DNA of 64,000 nt from Corylus avellana. Its lineage: Eukaryota; Streptophyta; Magnoliopsida; Fagales; Betulaceae. The number at the start of each line of letters is the position of its first letter. The first letter of the stretch is position 1. The stretch spans positions 12,887,377 through 12,951,376 of the forward strand of contig NC_081550.1 in assembly GCF_901000735.1 (NCBI RefSeq), in the 5' to 3' direction. The translations under genes and the position numbers were made by a program. Positions 33,960-45,137 of the stretch are shown one piece after another. The notes under the pieces are model-generated. The model did no database searches. It saw only the letters and a program-made list of their open reading frames with translations, and was not told the DNA's origin.

Positions 33960-35403
33960 TGTTAAGTGCCAAAATATTCATATTTTAGCCCTTAACTTAT
34001 ATGTGTTAATTCCTTAGTTTTGTTAGTTTATGCTATTTTAGTTCTTTTATGTGTTTTCTTTGTTTATGTAGGCTTTTGGAAGAAAAAGAAGCAAATTTGG
34101 AAGTATTGGGCTTAAAGAGCAAATTTGGGAAAAGCTGGAAGCTTTGGTAGTGCGATCGATCGCAGGTTCCCTTGCGATCGAGCACACTACAAGCAAAAGG
34201 ACCAGACAAGTGCAACCTTGCGCTCGTACATACACAAGGAGATCGATCGCAGAGGTGTGATCGAGCGCACATGGGTTGCGATCGAGCGCACCCATGCGCT
34301 CGTACATACACAAGGAGATCGATCACTGAGGTGTGATCGAGTGCACATGGGTTGCGATCGAGCGCACCCATGCGCTAGAGAATTCTAGAAGCTGCGGCCA
34401 AACCTATATTGCTTTCCATATTAGGGTTTTTCTAATCCTAGTTGCCCTAGGACTAAACCCTATGATTTTACTAGGGTTTCTAGGTTTTCTAGAGCATTCC
34501 TAAGCCTATAAATATGACCTCTAAACTTTCAGAATAATGATCCTTGAATACGCAATTTGAAGGAGACAACTTTGGGGAGAGGAATTGGAGGCCACTTCAA
34601 GGAGTCGTTTTTGGTTCTTTCTTTCCCTTTTCTTTTTAGTTTTATTTTAATTATGTGTAACTAACTCTTTAGTAGGGCTAGATTAAAGCCCTAATTATGT
34701 TTATTTAATTGGCGCCTTTGTGATAATCATATTGTGATGCTTAACTTGATTAATTCCTGTTTTATTGAATTCCTCATATGTGTGTGATTGGCCATTATAT
34801 GCATGTGGTATGGATTAGTTAATTAAATCAATTTGGATGACCGAGTCTTGGGTTTTAATAAGAGTAACAAAAGAAATTCACACCGGGTTCTTAGGTTAAT
34901 CAACATAGAAAACCGGGAGTATACATCAATGCCCTAGGTTCTGTGTGTTTGTCGATTTCCATAGATTTATGCTTTCTTAAAGAACTACTTAGTATACACC
35001 CATGCTAAATCCTTTGAGAAAGAAAAGAGTTAGAATATACACCCATACCTAATTCGTTGCTTAGGGAAATCTATAGCTTAAGGAGTATACACCCATGCCC
35101 TTAGGTTGGCAAACATTAGGTATTAATAATATGATTGTATCATTGGCATATTGTTATATTATTTGAGCATGATTAGTGGTGGATATCAAAGCCCTACCTT
35201 TATCTTTATCTTTATTTCTTTCTCATATATCAATATCAATTTCGTGACAACTTTGATATTTTAATCAATTCTAAATAAAATCAACAATCTCTGTGGGATC
35301 GATCTCGTACTTGCTGCACTATACTATTGCTTTGATCTTGTGCACTTGCGAGTTAAAACGTACTAAATATTATCTATTAATTTAGGTAGTATTTAGCACA
35401 ACA
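33960..35403 (+). mobile_element. 3' LTR of the Athila-like element, complete copy
   Basis: TGTTAAGTGCCAAAATATTC to TTTAGCACAACA, 1444 bp, followed by the target duplication CCACA. Cassette at 34150-34378 with the 76-bp duplication; TATA box CCTATAAATATGACC near 34505; four GTATACACCCATGC-like words at 34918-35100. Confidence 0.93.
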
Positions 35404-35408
35404 CCACA

Positions 35409-36185
35409 CTCACAAGTTAGAATCCATTAGTTGATCGGGAAGCTTGAACGAACTTATTTCTTTGTTTGATTTAATCAGAGTGACTCTTCTCTTGTTTTTC
35501 TTGCTCTAAAACTGTTTGTAATAACAAGTTTTCTTGTCCTGAATCTCTCTAAAGTATGTTCAATGTAACCTCGTGTGTCTAAGTATAAGAAGGTGGGATT
35601 TTCTTTGACTTCATTTATCTCTCAAATATTCTTCTGTGTTTGTAACAAATTGACCCCACAAGTTTTACTTGTCTCTAAAAAGTGTTCATGGCATCACCTC
35701 TCTCAATGACAAGTTTTTGATTGATCAAAGATCAGTAGTCAATTGTAATGAGTTCAAATGCTATCCTGCTTTCTCATCCTTATAGAAAAAGTCGGTGTCT
35801 TTGCATTGCAGTAAAAGGTGAAACACCCACGGGATTGTGATTTCTTATTAACTGTTGGACAATTGAGGAGGAATGAGTGTGTGACCTTCTATTGATCAAT
35901 AAAGAGGTTTGAATTTTGTGAATCCAATTTTTTGTTTGATGATTGGTCCTGTCCTAAAATATTCTCCATCTTCTTGCTTCAAAGAATCTTGACTTTTGTT
36001 GCACTGAACATGTGTTAGCCTGACTTTATGGTTCGAGTTCACTTGTTGTCGCAATATGGGTGCGAGTTGCTCTAAAATCTGAATCACTCGTATTGTTTCA
36101 AACAAGGTTTTGTTGTCCCTTCCCACTTCCTTCCTACAATTGTGACTTGTGAGTTTCTTGTAAGGATATATCAATCCATGAATAC
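35409..36185 (+). other. Copia post-pol region, middle part
   Basis: T-rich noncoding DNA continuous with 24281-24421 in the undisturbed Copia element, ending at the target AATAC (36181-36185). A 103-residue open frame on the minus strand (35896-36207) crosses into the solo LTR and is not credible. SIRE-like elements have long regions after pol; no env-like frame is visible here. Confidence 0.6.
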
Positions 36186-37490
36186 TGATGTGTGCCAAAT
36201 ATTGCATATTTGGACCTCTTAATTTACTTGTGTTAATCCTTTAGCTGTGTTATTATTTGATGTTATGAGTTAGTTCTGTGTTTTTAGTGTTTTATAGGTT
36301 GCTAAAGGAAAGCTGGGGGTTTTATGTGAAATTGCATACTTTGGAAGGAATTTGCAAGAGTTTGTCAACATAATCGAGCGCAAACCACTAGGCTCGAGCG
36401 CACATGTGCTCGAGGCCAGTGCCCCACGATCGAGTGCAAACAAGCCTTGTTCAAAACACAGTGCGCGCACATGCCTACGTGGCAAGGGAAACCTACGTAC
36501 TCGAGTACGCTCGAGCGGAGCAGGTGGGCGGTCGAGCGCACCGTCTGATTTGGCAACAAGTTTAAGTCTATTGCAAATTATAAACCCTAGTTTTAGGCCT
36601 ATAAATAGAGAAGAATAGGTTAGGGAGGCTACGAATTTTGAGATTTCAAAGGAGAAAGAAGAGAGTTTTAGGGTTTCCTAGCTTTTGGATCTCAACTTTG
36701 TTATTCATGTTTGTAAGTACTCAATTTTCCATTATGAATTCAATTAATCTTGTTTTGTCTTTCAATAACATGAGAGGCTAAACCTAAAAACTAAGGTTGA
36801 AGTTGAAGCCTCACTTATGATTAGCAACTTTGTTTCATGTATGTAATGTTTCCCAATTTAATGGTTTAATTGCCCTATTGGTTTACTTCTAATCAATTGG
36901 ATTGAATAATTCTTGGATATGTAATTCAAGGATACACTTGATGATTTGAGATTATTCAATACAATTGATTGCTTCTTTTTTTTTTTTTGTTAAAAACATT
37001 GGATTTTCCCTGTGATTTATTCTCTGGATACAATTGATGTTTTGATAAAAATCGGATATTTTCTTGTGATTTACGGATACAGTTAATGATTTGATTGAAT
37101 ATTGGATTTCTTTTGTGATTTGGGTTATGAATGGATATTTGGGATATTTTGATTAATTCTTTGAAGCAATAGTAAAACAAACCTAAGATTTATATGCGAG
37201 AACTTTGGGGAATATTATAGACCATGAAGTTATGTTGCTATGAATGTGAGTGTGGATTCCGAAACCCTAGTCCTTCGTCATTAGATTACAATCACATTAA
37301 ATTACTTAGTCTTTTGATTTTTCATTCAAACAAAAATCTCTCAAAAATTTGGAACTAGATTAGGGTTCAATTAATTTAGACTTAAAATTTCTTTCAAGAA
37401 TACAATTTCTTGTGGGATCGACCTCATTCTTGCAATCCATTGATTACAATTGATTCGTGTACTTGCAAGTTAATTAAAATTGACACAACA
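36186..37490 (+). mobile_element. Solo LTR, family A (target duplication AATAC)
   Basis: TGATGTGTGCCAAATATT to AATTGACACAACA, 1305 bp, flanked by AATAC at 36181-36185 and 37491-37495. It has a CGAGCGCA cassette at 36372-36545 (GGCTCGAGCGCACATG, GTACGCTCGAGCGGAGC), the TATA box CCTATAAATAGAGAAG near 36600, and alternating GGATAC/GGATTT repeats at 36910-37140. Confidence 0.95.
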
Positions 37491-37495
37491 AATAC

Positions 37496-37890
37496 TCTGT
37501 TATTTCTACCCCTTTGTCCCTTATGACAAAATGGGGGAGAGTGTGTTTTGAAAACTTTTTCTTTTGTCCTTTGCCTTTGCTCCTTGAAATCTTTTGTGAC
37601 TGTTTTTTCTTTTCGTTTATTGAATAAGCAGTAATGTTTTCTGTGTGAAGTGTTTCAGAGTCAGGTTATTGTGGCATTGATAGTTGGATAATTTGATTGA
37701 GATTATTCTCACTTATTTTGGAATAGTGCAAAATGGTCTTTTGGAGTAAGTTCCATGACTTACCACTTTGGTTTGCTTTGGTTTGGAAGGAGTGGTCTTT
37801 GTGGTTTGATGGTTTTTGTGGCTTTGAACCTTGTAAAAGTTTTAAACATTTGTTTTAGGCTTTTGTAATTGAATGCCCAAAGCGGGAGAC
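37496..37890 (+). other. Copia 3' region with two purine tracts
   Basis: Begins with a first purine-rich tract (AAAATGGGGGAGAGTG, about 37528-37543), a phrase typical of SIRE-like Copia 3' regions, and ends with AAAGCGGGAGAC (37879-37890), the polypurine tract just before the LTR start. Confidence 0.65.
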
Positions 37891-39225
37891 TGTTAAGTTT
37901 TAGGTTGGCCATATTCAATGTTATTTCTTATATGTTTATGTGTTTAATTGTGGAACTTTGAGAGTTTATTCTAAGGTTTTAGGGCTTCTTGAAGTGTTCT
38001 CTGTTTTCCATCAGAAGTGCCGTCAGAACAAGGTTTGTAACTGGACCGAATAAAGAGCCCTCTGTTTTCCCATCAGAAGTATTGTCAAAACGAGACATGT
38101 AACGGGAGCAAAAATGGTCTCCCTAGTTTCTTGTCAGGAATTGCGTTAGGACAAGTATGTAATGGGAATAAAGGTTGGATTCCCTGGTTTCTCGTTAGGA
38201 GTCTCGTTAGGACAAGATATGTGACAGTCTTGGTTGTTGAAGCTTTTGTTTTCTCATAAAAAATGCTGTCAAGACTGAACATGTAACGGGAGTTACTATC
38301 GCCACTTCAAGAGTCTCGTTAGGACAAGACATGTGACGGGACTGAAAGTGAAGCTATTGGTGTCTCATCAGATATGCCGTCAAGATGGGACATATAATAA
38401 GGAGTTACTGTTGCTGTGTCAAGAGTCACGTTAGGACAAGACATGTGACAGGATTGAAGAATGAAGCTACTGTCAGAAACTTCATCAGGACGGAACATGT
38501 AATGGGAGCAAAGGTTGGGGTTCCTGTTTTCCTGTTAGAAGGCATGTTAAGACAGGACATGTGACGAAGCAGAGGCATTTGGTCTTCTCGTCAGAATAGG
38601 ACTGCTGCACGTTAGGACATGGATATCTCAGATTTGGGAAATCTGGTCTTCCAGTTAAGACGTAAAGGAGGAAATGTTTTCCACTATAAAAGGCCTTTAG
38701 TCACTGTTCATTCTTCAGACTTTGTAAATTTATTTTGTGAGCTCTCTTCACTAAAGTCTCAATATTTCTCCACGAGTGCTATGTCTCAGTGGTGCTATTA
38801 CTCAAGAGGGGTGGTGATATAGCTTTGCGCTGCCCTTTACTCTTGATTGGCGTATAGCCTTTGGCGTGCCTTGTTCCCTTGCTTTTTATAAAGATGGTTA
38901 CTTTGGATGCTTTGTGAAGGAAGTCTACCGAAGGGTCAGTAAGGAGATGCACATTGGTCACGATGGAGACAAGCTGGAAAGGTTGTTGTTCTTCCTAAGT
39001 TTAGAGTTCCTTAAGGGAGTAAGTATCGTCTATTCTGTAACTGTGAATCTTCATTTAGTGGTTTCCTGGGTTTGGCTGTCCCGTAGTGGCTTTTACCTTG
39101 AGGTGCTCAAGGGTTTTCCACTTCATAAACAAACCTTGTGTTGTGGTTATGTTTGTTTGTTTTATTCGGCTATGCATATTGTGTGTTTGATGAAATGGCT
39201 TAATTGCATTCTTTTGAATTTTTGA
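37891..39225 (+). mobile_element. 3' LTR of the SIRE-like Copia element
   Basis: Starts TGTTAAGTTTTAGGTTGG right after the purine tract. The U3 part holds a tandem array (next entry). A TATA-like box (CACTATAAAAGGCC near 38682) lies downstream of it, and the rest includes phrases such as TTTAGTGGTTTCCTGGG and GGGTTTTCCACTTC common near the end of Copia LTRs. The right edge is uncertain (about 39205-39230) and I found no target duplication. Confidence 0.6.
38005..38610 (+). repeat. Diverged tandem array in Copia LTR U3
   Basis: About nine copies of a core like GTTAGGACAAGACATGTGAC with variants, spaced roughly 60-70 bp, some with GTCAAGAC-type changes. It lies upstream of the TATA-like box, where Copia LTRs such as Tnt1 and Tto1 carry repeated enhancer motifs; an enhancer role here is inference. 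Confidence 0.75.
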
Positions 39226-39901
39226 TTCCTAGAGGTAGAACACGATCTTGATAAACTTTCAACATTGAATATGGCTATGGATGTGACTAATGTGGTTATC
39301 ACACAAGGTCTTAATCCATAATCTTTGTATCCTAAATAAAGATGTTTGCAGTCGGTAAATGGATCTGGCATTCCATTTTGAGAAAGACTATTACACATCG
39401 AGTCTCAGTTATCTACCTTGATCAAGCGAAACGGAGAGTTCGGATTGATGTGTAGGTGTTGAGACCCTAAAGCACTGAACTGACAAAGGAATCGTCTTTC
39501 CACAAAGATATTGTCTATAAGGAAAGACAATAACTTCTTAAAGACTACTTATGACTTTGATTCTAAATCTTGAGGACATTGTGGACTCTGATGTTGCATG
39601 GAGATTATTTTGATACACCAAAGGGTGAACAAATATACGATCAACAATTCTGGGGTGTTAGACAATTACATGCAATATTGTGGACAAGTCTTTTCTAATA
39701 GGGGAGTCAAATCCTTTGTCGAAGAACAAAGAGACAATAAATTTCCCCTTGAGATAGATTTTATGGATATTATTCTCAAAGTCTTTGGCCGAGGCATTTT
39801 GGTTGGTATACCAAAATATATACATATGTTTTCACAAGTATGAAAATAATGTAAAATTAGCGACTCAAGGATAAAGAGGTAGAAAATTTAGTGGCAGTAT
39901 T
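39226..39901. other. No gene seen
   Basis: Between the Copia LTR and the truncated family A LTR. Short open frames exist (39598-39843 plus strand, Ile/Val-rich) but no motif is recognised. It could be a further retroelement remnant. Confidence 0.35.
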
Positions 39902-40349
39902 TGTTGTGAGTTTTAAAGTACTCGCAAGTGCACGAGTCATTTGCAATATAGTTTATGCAAGTGTAAGGTCGAATCCACAGAGAATTGTGTCGTGAAATTT
40001 AATTCCTATCTAAATCAATTCTATCTTAATCTAGTTCCAAATTGTTTTTGATTTTGAAAATAAACAAACATAAACTAAATAAAATAAAACTAATCACAAG
40101 ATAAAAATACTAAAGTTGTGGGATCCACACCCACCAAGTTGGAACAACACATTCATGTTCATCAATAAAATCTTAAGTTCTCACAAATACAAACTTATGT
40201 ATGTCTTGCTATGCTTAACAAATCAATCAAAAGATCTAATGTATCCATCCATTGTACAAAATCATAAAAGATATCTGGATTTAACCAAATCATCAATTGT
40301 ATCCATTGGACAAAAAACAAATAGATATCCAATTTTATTTTAATCAAGT
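39902..40349 (-). mobile_element. Truncated family A LTR
   Basis: Minus orientation: starts TGTTGTGAGTTTTAAAGTAC and follows the family layout (complement of the CTTGCA-proximal end, then AACATAAACTAAATAAAAT, then ATATCC/GGATAC repeats). It is cut at 40349 by the family C LTR. The remaining U3 part is not found to the right. Confidence 0.85.
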
Positions 40350-41624
40350 GATGTGCCAAATACTACCTAAATTAATAGATAATATTTAGTATGTTTTAAC
40401 TCACAAGTGCACAAGATCAAAACAATAGTATAGTGTAGCAAGTATGAGATCGATCCCACGAGGATTATGATTTTGTTTTGAATTAATTAAAATATCAAAT
40501 TTGTCACTGATATCTACCACTAATCATACTTAGATAATATAACAATATGCCAATGCTTTGATCATGTTATGTATATCTAATGTTTGTCAACCTAAGGGCG
40601 TGGCGTATACTCCTTAAGCTATAGATTTCCCTAAGCAACGAGTTAGACATGGCGTATACTCTAACTCTTTTCTTTTCTAAGGGATTTAGCATGGTGTATA
40701 CTAAGTTGTTCCTTAGGAAAGCATATGTTCTATGGAAATCAACAAACACATGAGGCCTAGGGCATGGCATATACTCCCGGTTCCCCATATTGATTAACCC
40801 AAGAATCGCGTTGTGGATTCTTTTGTTACTTCTATTAAACCCAGGACTCGGCCATCCAAATTGATTTAACTAACTAGTCCATGCCACATGCATATAATGG
40901 CCAGTCACATACATATGAGGAATTCATGAAAACAGGAATTAATCAAGTTAAATATCACAACATGATCATCACAAAGGTGCCAATATTGAAATATTAAATA
41001 AGCATAATTAGGGCTTCAATCTAGCCCTCCTCAAGAGTTAGTTACACATAATTAAAATAAAAGAAAAGGAAAGAGGTAAAGAAAGAACCGAAAGGCAGCC
41101 TCCAATTCCTCTCCCCAAAGTTGTGCCTCTTCCAAGGATGTTCCAAGGATGTTTATTCTTGAGGTTTAGAGGTCTATTTATAGGCTTTAGAGGTCCTTGA
41201 CAAACTAGTAAACCTAGGAATTTTGTAGGGTTTTAATCTTGTTACAATTGGGAGTTGGAAAACCCTAATATGGAAGGAAAGGGAGTTTGTTCGCAGCTTC
41301 TTGAATTCTCCAGCGCGCAGGTCTGCGATCGATCCTTCTTCTGTCCTACGCTCGATCACTCCTGGCCTTATTTGTGTTTAATCCTCTCGGGTACTGCGCT
41401 TGATCGCAAGTACCCTGTGATCGATCGCAATGTTAGGGAGCTTCAATTTTCTCCATCTTCTCTTTTTGAGCCCAAATCATCTAGATTTACTTCATTTTTT
41501 TCCAAGAGCCTGCAAAAGTATAAAAAACACAAAAAGGAATTAAAATGGCCTAATTAACTAAAACCAAAGGATTAAAACATGCAAGTTAAGGGCTGAAAAT
41601 ATGAATATTTTGGCACTTATTACA
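40350..41624 (-). mobile_element. 3' LTR of a second Athila-like element
   Basis: Minus orientation: TGATGTGCCAAATACTACC (normally TGTTGTGCC) to TTTTGGCACTTATTACA, 1275 bp, with the polypurine tract of the same element immediately to its right. Cassette at 41310-41435; complement of the TATA box (TATTTATAGGC) near 41173. Confidence 0.9.
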
Positions 41625-43240
41625 ACCCCAAACTTACATATTGCTAGTCCCTTAGCAATACAAAACTAAAAACAAAAATGGAAAAACAGAAAACAAAAGA
41701 TAAATCCATCTTTCGTGGGATGTACGATTGCATTTAGCGTATGCAACAAGCCTTTTAAACCCCTAGGAATTCCCTAGTGGACGAGTGAGGTCTCGTGAGG
41801 GTTTTCCAGAAATGTTACCCACAAACATCATGCACAGTTCATGTTATTTCAAAAATTAAAGCATCACTTCAAGATCATGGTTTTCATTCATAAGCAAACT
41901 TAAAAAGATGAATTCCATCTTCACAATGAATTGGAATCTCAAAGTGCAATTACTTACAAAGGACATGCTAAATCATCACAAGTTTGAAATTTGTGTACAA
42001 TGAATTAGTACAAAATTATGAGGCTTCCAAATCTTTCCAATATGCAATGTCTCCTTATCTCAGAATTCACTGAAATTCCTATTAGAATGACACACTGGCA
42101 TATTTCTTTTTCTTTCTTTTTCTTTTTTTTTTTTTTTTGGTTAGGTTGTGCAATGTTGGTTCCCTTAAGCTTTCTATTTGACCGTTGTAGCGAGTGTTAA
42201 GTCAATGACTCCCAAACCAGATGGTTTTAGGGCATTAGGTGTAAAGACACCCCTAAGGACCTATTAACTCAAGTAAAAAAGGCTACAAAACCAACTAACC
42301 ATGACATTGATCAAATCCAAATTTTTCACCTTTTGACGTGAACACTCAATGCTTTGAGGCAAGAGGTCCAGCTACTTAGTGAAAAGCCATCAATGATCAT
42401 TTATTTATTCTTTTTTTTTTCATCACTATATATGCCATAGTGTCATTTAATAAGTCATCCAATTTCATCCAAGATGCAGAAACACACATATTAGACCTCA
42501 TGTCATACCTCACAAATTATGTGCTAATGTGCTTGAGTGCTCGGATCAAACATGTGATTTTTTAACTGTCCTCAACAAGTAACCAAACTAACAGATTCAC
42601 TCATCAGATCATGTGTTCAAAATTTTAAGCTCACTGATGAATTCAAATCACAATTCTTTTTAGATCAACTTAAAATTTTTGAGCAAACAAGAACTTGCAT
42701 AAACTTTTTTTATTTTTTATTTATTTTTTATTTTTTTTATTTTTAAATAAATGAACAATAACACAAAACAAATAACATGATAACTAGTCATAGGTTAGCG
42801 GAGGTTTTAGGTGATGTTGTATCCTTATAGCTTCATCTATAATTTGCATTTTTAGGGCTTTGTGCTCCTGCGATGTAAGAGCTTTATGCTCGTGATTATT
42901 ATCAATGAAATTGGAATGTATTTCTTTCAAAAAAAAAAAAACATGAAATCGGGACAAAGTGTGTGTGAGCATGTGTGCCCATAACGCCAAACTTAAATGA
43001 CACATTGTCCCCAATGTGTCGAAGTAAAGGAAAGAATGTACCCGGGAGATGGTGGACAGAGTCTTGGAAAGCATGGCTCATAGCAAACCCCAAACTTGAA
43101 GTGAAGCACACTTGTCCCTGCAAAATAAGAAAACACACAAACAAGTAAAAAGGAACAAAACGAAAACTAAATAAAAAAATTGAACTGAAAACTCATTAAA
43201 CAAAATGAAAAGGATAAACTATGGGGTGCCTCCCATGAGC
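41625..43240 (-). other. Polypurine tract and 3' noncoding region of second Athila-like element
   Basis: The complement of ACCCCAAACTTAC (41625-41637) is the purine tract. Beyond it the minus strand matches 28900-30213 in order, including CCACTAGGGAATTCCTAGGG- and AACATGAACTGTGCATGATG-like phrases. It ends at GGTGCCTCCCATGAG (43226-43240), the complement of the phrase that follows coding in these elements. Confidence 0.75.
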
Positions 43241-43373
43241 GTTAAGTTTTACGTTTTCAGCCAGACAGTGGTCCCATCTCAGTGCTGTCCAGAAGTAGAT
43301 GCTCCAGATGGTAGTGGCAAACGACTTAGGATGGTTTGCATCAATTCTTCCAAGGCAACTAAGCGTTGATCCA

Positions 43374-44560
43374 TTAGTGCCTTATCTTCCCGAGCCTCCC
43401 TTCTTTGATCAGCCAGCTCTCTCCAAAGGCCCCCATTTCTTCATAAAGGGAGTGGTATTGGGCGGCTAGAAAGTCAAACGAGGCCTCCTCCTCATCTGCT
43501 GCCACCGGCTCAGCTGCCAGTTCATCTTCTGCCATTGGCTCGGCCTCGTCCGCCTCTTCACCAGCTTCTGGAGGAGCCCGGGGCATATGGAAGCAGCTCT
43601 TGTTCCATTGGCGAATGCCATATATTGGAGTAGTAGTGACCGGTTCATTAGCTGTAGTGCCCTTGATGCCATTTTTTCAGAGAATGTATGTGATCAAGTA
43701 TGGGAAAGGCAACCCCCATGAGTGTGTGGACTCTGCTCCCCCAATGTGCACTCCATTCCAAAATTTATGGATTTGGTTCCAAATGATGTCAGGAATGGAG
43801 TACCAGGCATCCCTGTGGAAGGCGTAGAGGGTTTGTAGAAATTGATCACGCCTTTGAGTTTTGTGTCCCAAGGGGAAGGCATTGCGATGCAAAACGGAGT
43901 CCACAAACCACAGCCTTCGAGGTAGCTTGGACCGGCTACCAGCATTATGGTAGGCATCCGCATAGTGCCCTTGGCACATATCTTCAATGATGTCCGCCAC
44001 ATAGTATCGGGGCGGTTGCTCGGCAAAATGTACAGCTTCTGGAGGATGCTCATCGTTGCATTGAAGGGCGGCGGCAATGTCGGCCCTAGTCACATCAATA
44101 ACTCGGCCTTGCACCTTTGAGGAGAGAGCAGCCAGGTTGTCACAGTCATGGGAAAGCTTGGCATAAAATTCAATGACCAACTTCCGGTAGGCGGTGGAGG
44201 TGACCGGCTTGAAGAGCTTTTTCAGTCCCCTTCGCTTAAACTCGGCGACCGCTCATTAAGTCGCCTTATGGTTTTGAAAATCTTCGCGAATGGCGAAGGT
44301 AGTCTCAACCAGCAGCTCCCGCTCCTCAAAAGTGGGTGGGGGAGAAATAGCATGGGTATCGAATCCCCGGGAGGATGAAGCACGGGTCTTGGCATGTTGA
44401 GCTTGATTGGGGACTTTTGTTGAACAGGTGGTGTGCACTTCTGATGACCATAAAAACAAAATGCAGCAAAGGATGCCCAAAACTCCCTGCAAAAATAAGA
44501 TAAACCCAACACAGAGGCAATGTGGGTGGATGAACACCCACAGTTGCAAGAAAATAAAAG
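43374..44560 (-). pseudogene. Putative plant transposon protein domain, broken
   Basis: Read on the minus strand from about 44560: FEERELLVETTFAIREDF, then VAEFKRRGLKKLFKPV, KLVIEFYAKLSHDC, DVTRADIAAALQC, RRLWFVDSVLHRNAFPLG and YSIPDIIWNQIHKFW, followed after a stop by an acidic Glu/Ala-rich segment with a short coiled-coil tail (43374-43586). This is the domain also seen at 15526-16610. Two consecutive stops (TAA TGA, about 44247-44252) and a stop after 43677 break an otherwise single frame. The domain is known from plant gypsy elements; its role is unknown to me. It lies between two copies of the GGGAGGCACCCC phrase, so it looks like an added module. Confidence 0.75.
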
Positions 44561-45097
44561 AAATTTGGAGGTTGGGTGAGTTGTTCGGAGATGGGTGTTA
44601 ATGGGAATGGTGAAGGGGTTATGGGTAATGTGGTGGTAAAATGGGAGTATGGTGGCCGGAGAGGTGACCTATGTGGTGGTGGTGTGGTGGATTTCATGAA
44701 AAATAGGAGAAAGATGGGAGGAGTACGAGTGCCGGAGGTGGGTGTGGGGAGAACCTCTACGGCGCTGGGAGAAATAGTTGTGGGGTCAGGGGAAAAAGTG
44801 ACCTAAAATAGGTCACTTGACCTGCTGTCTGAGTGAGCTCGATCGTACACTTGGTGCGCTCGATTGCATTTAGCCAGAGGTGTGTGTGTGTGGGTCATGT
44901 GCGCTCGATCACACCTAAGGTACGTTCGATCGCACTGACAGAAAGTGTCGAGCCACCCTTCGGTTACTGCGCTCGATCGCACGCAGGGTGCAATCGATCG
45001 CAGTAACAGAATAAAAACATGACAAAAGACTTGAAACATTAAGAGACCAAAGTAAAACAAAACACAAAGAAAAACAAACAACAAAATAAAAAGGATA
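44561..45097 (-). other. GC-rich CGATCGAGCGCAC cassette inside element
   Basis: At 44825-45003 there are repeated words such as GCTCGATCGTACAC, GTGCGCTCGATCACAC and GCGCTCGATCGCACGC, the same motif class as the LTR cassettes. It lies between the gag-like frame and the transposon-protein module, so the module may have been captured together with its own upstream region. Confidence 0.65.
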
Positions 45098-45137
45098 TGC
45101 TATGGGGTGCCTCCCATGAGCTCTAAGTTTAACGTCT
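45098..45137 (-). repeat. Second GGGAGGCACCCC phrase
   Basis: GGGGTGCCTCCCATGAGCTC followed by TAAGTTTAACGTCTTCA is a near copy of 43222-43260. In the element's sense each copy follows a coding segment. Confidence 0.7.

Larger units (their letters stand above)
24422..35403 (+). mobile_element. Athila-like non-autonomous LTR element, full length as assembled (target duplication CCACA)
   Basis: Bounded by CCACA at 24417-24421 and 35404-35408. The order is 5' LTR (24422-25710), tRNA-Asp-type primer site, gag-like region, nested solo LTR (27155-28572), rest of gag-like region, 3' noncoding region, purine tract, 3' LTR. The 3' half appears twice, at 27779-31400 and 31501-35133, on either side of a 100-N gap. 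The single pair of target duplications fits one element whose 3' half has been assembled twice. No pol domain is present, so it would depend on another element for mobility. Confidence 0.85.
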
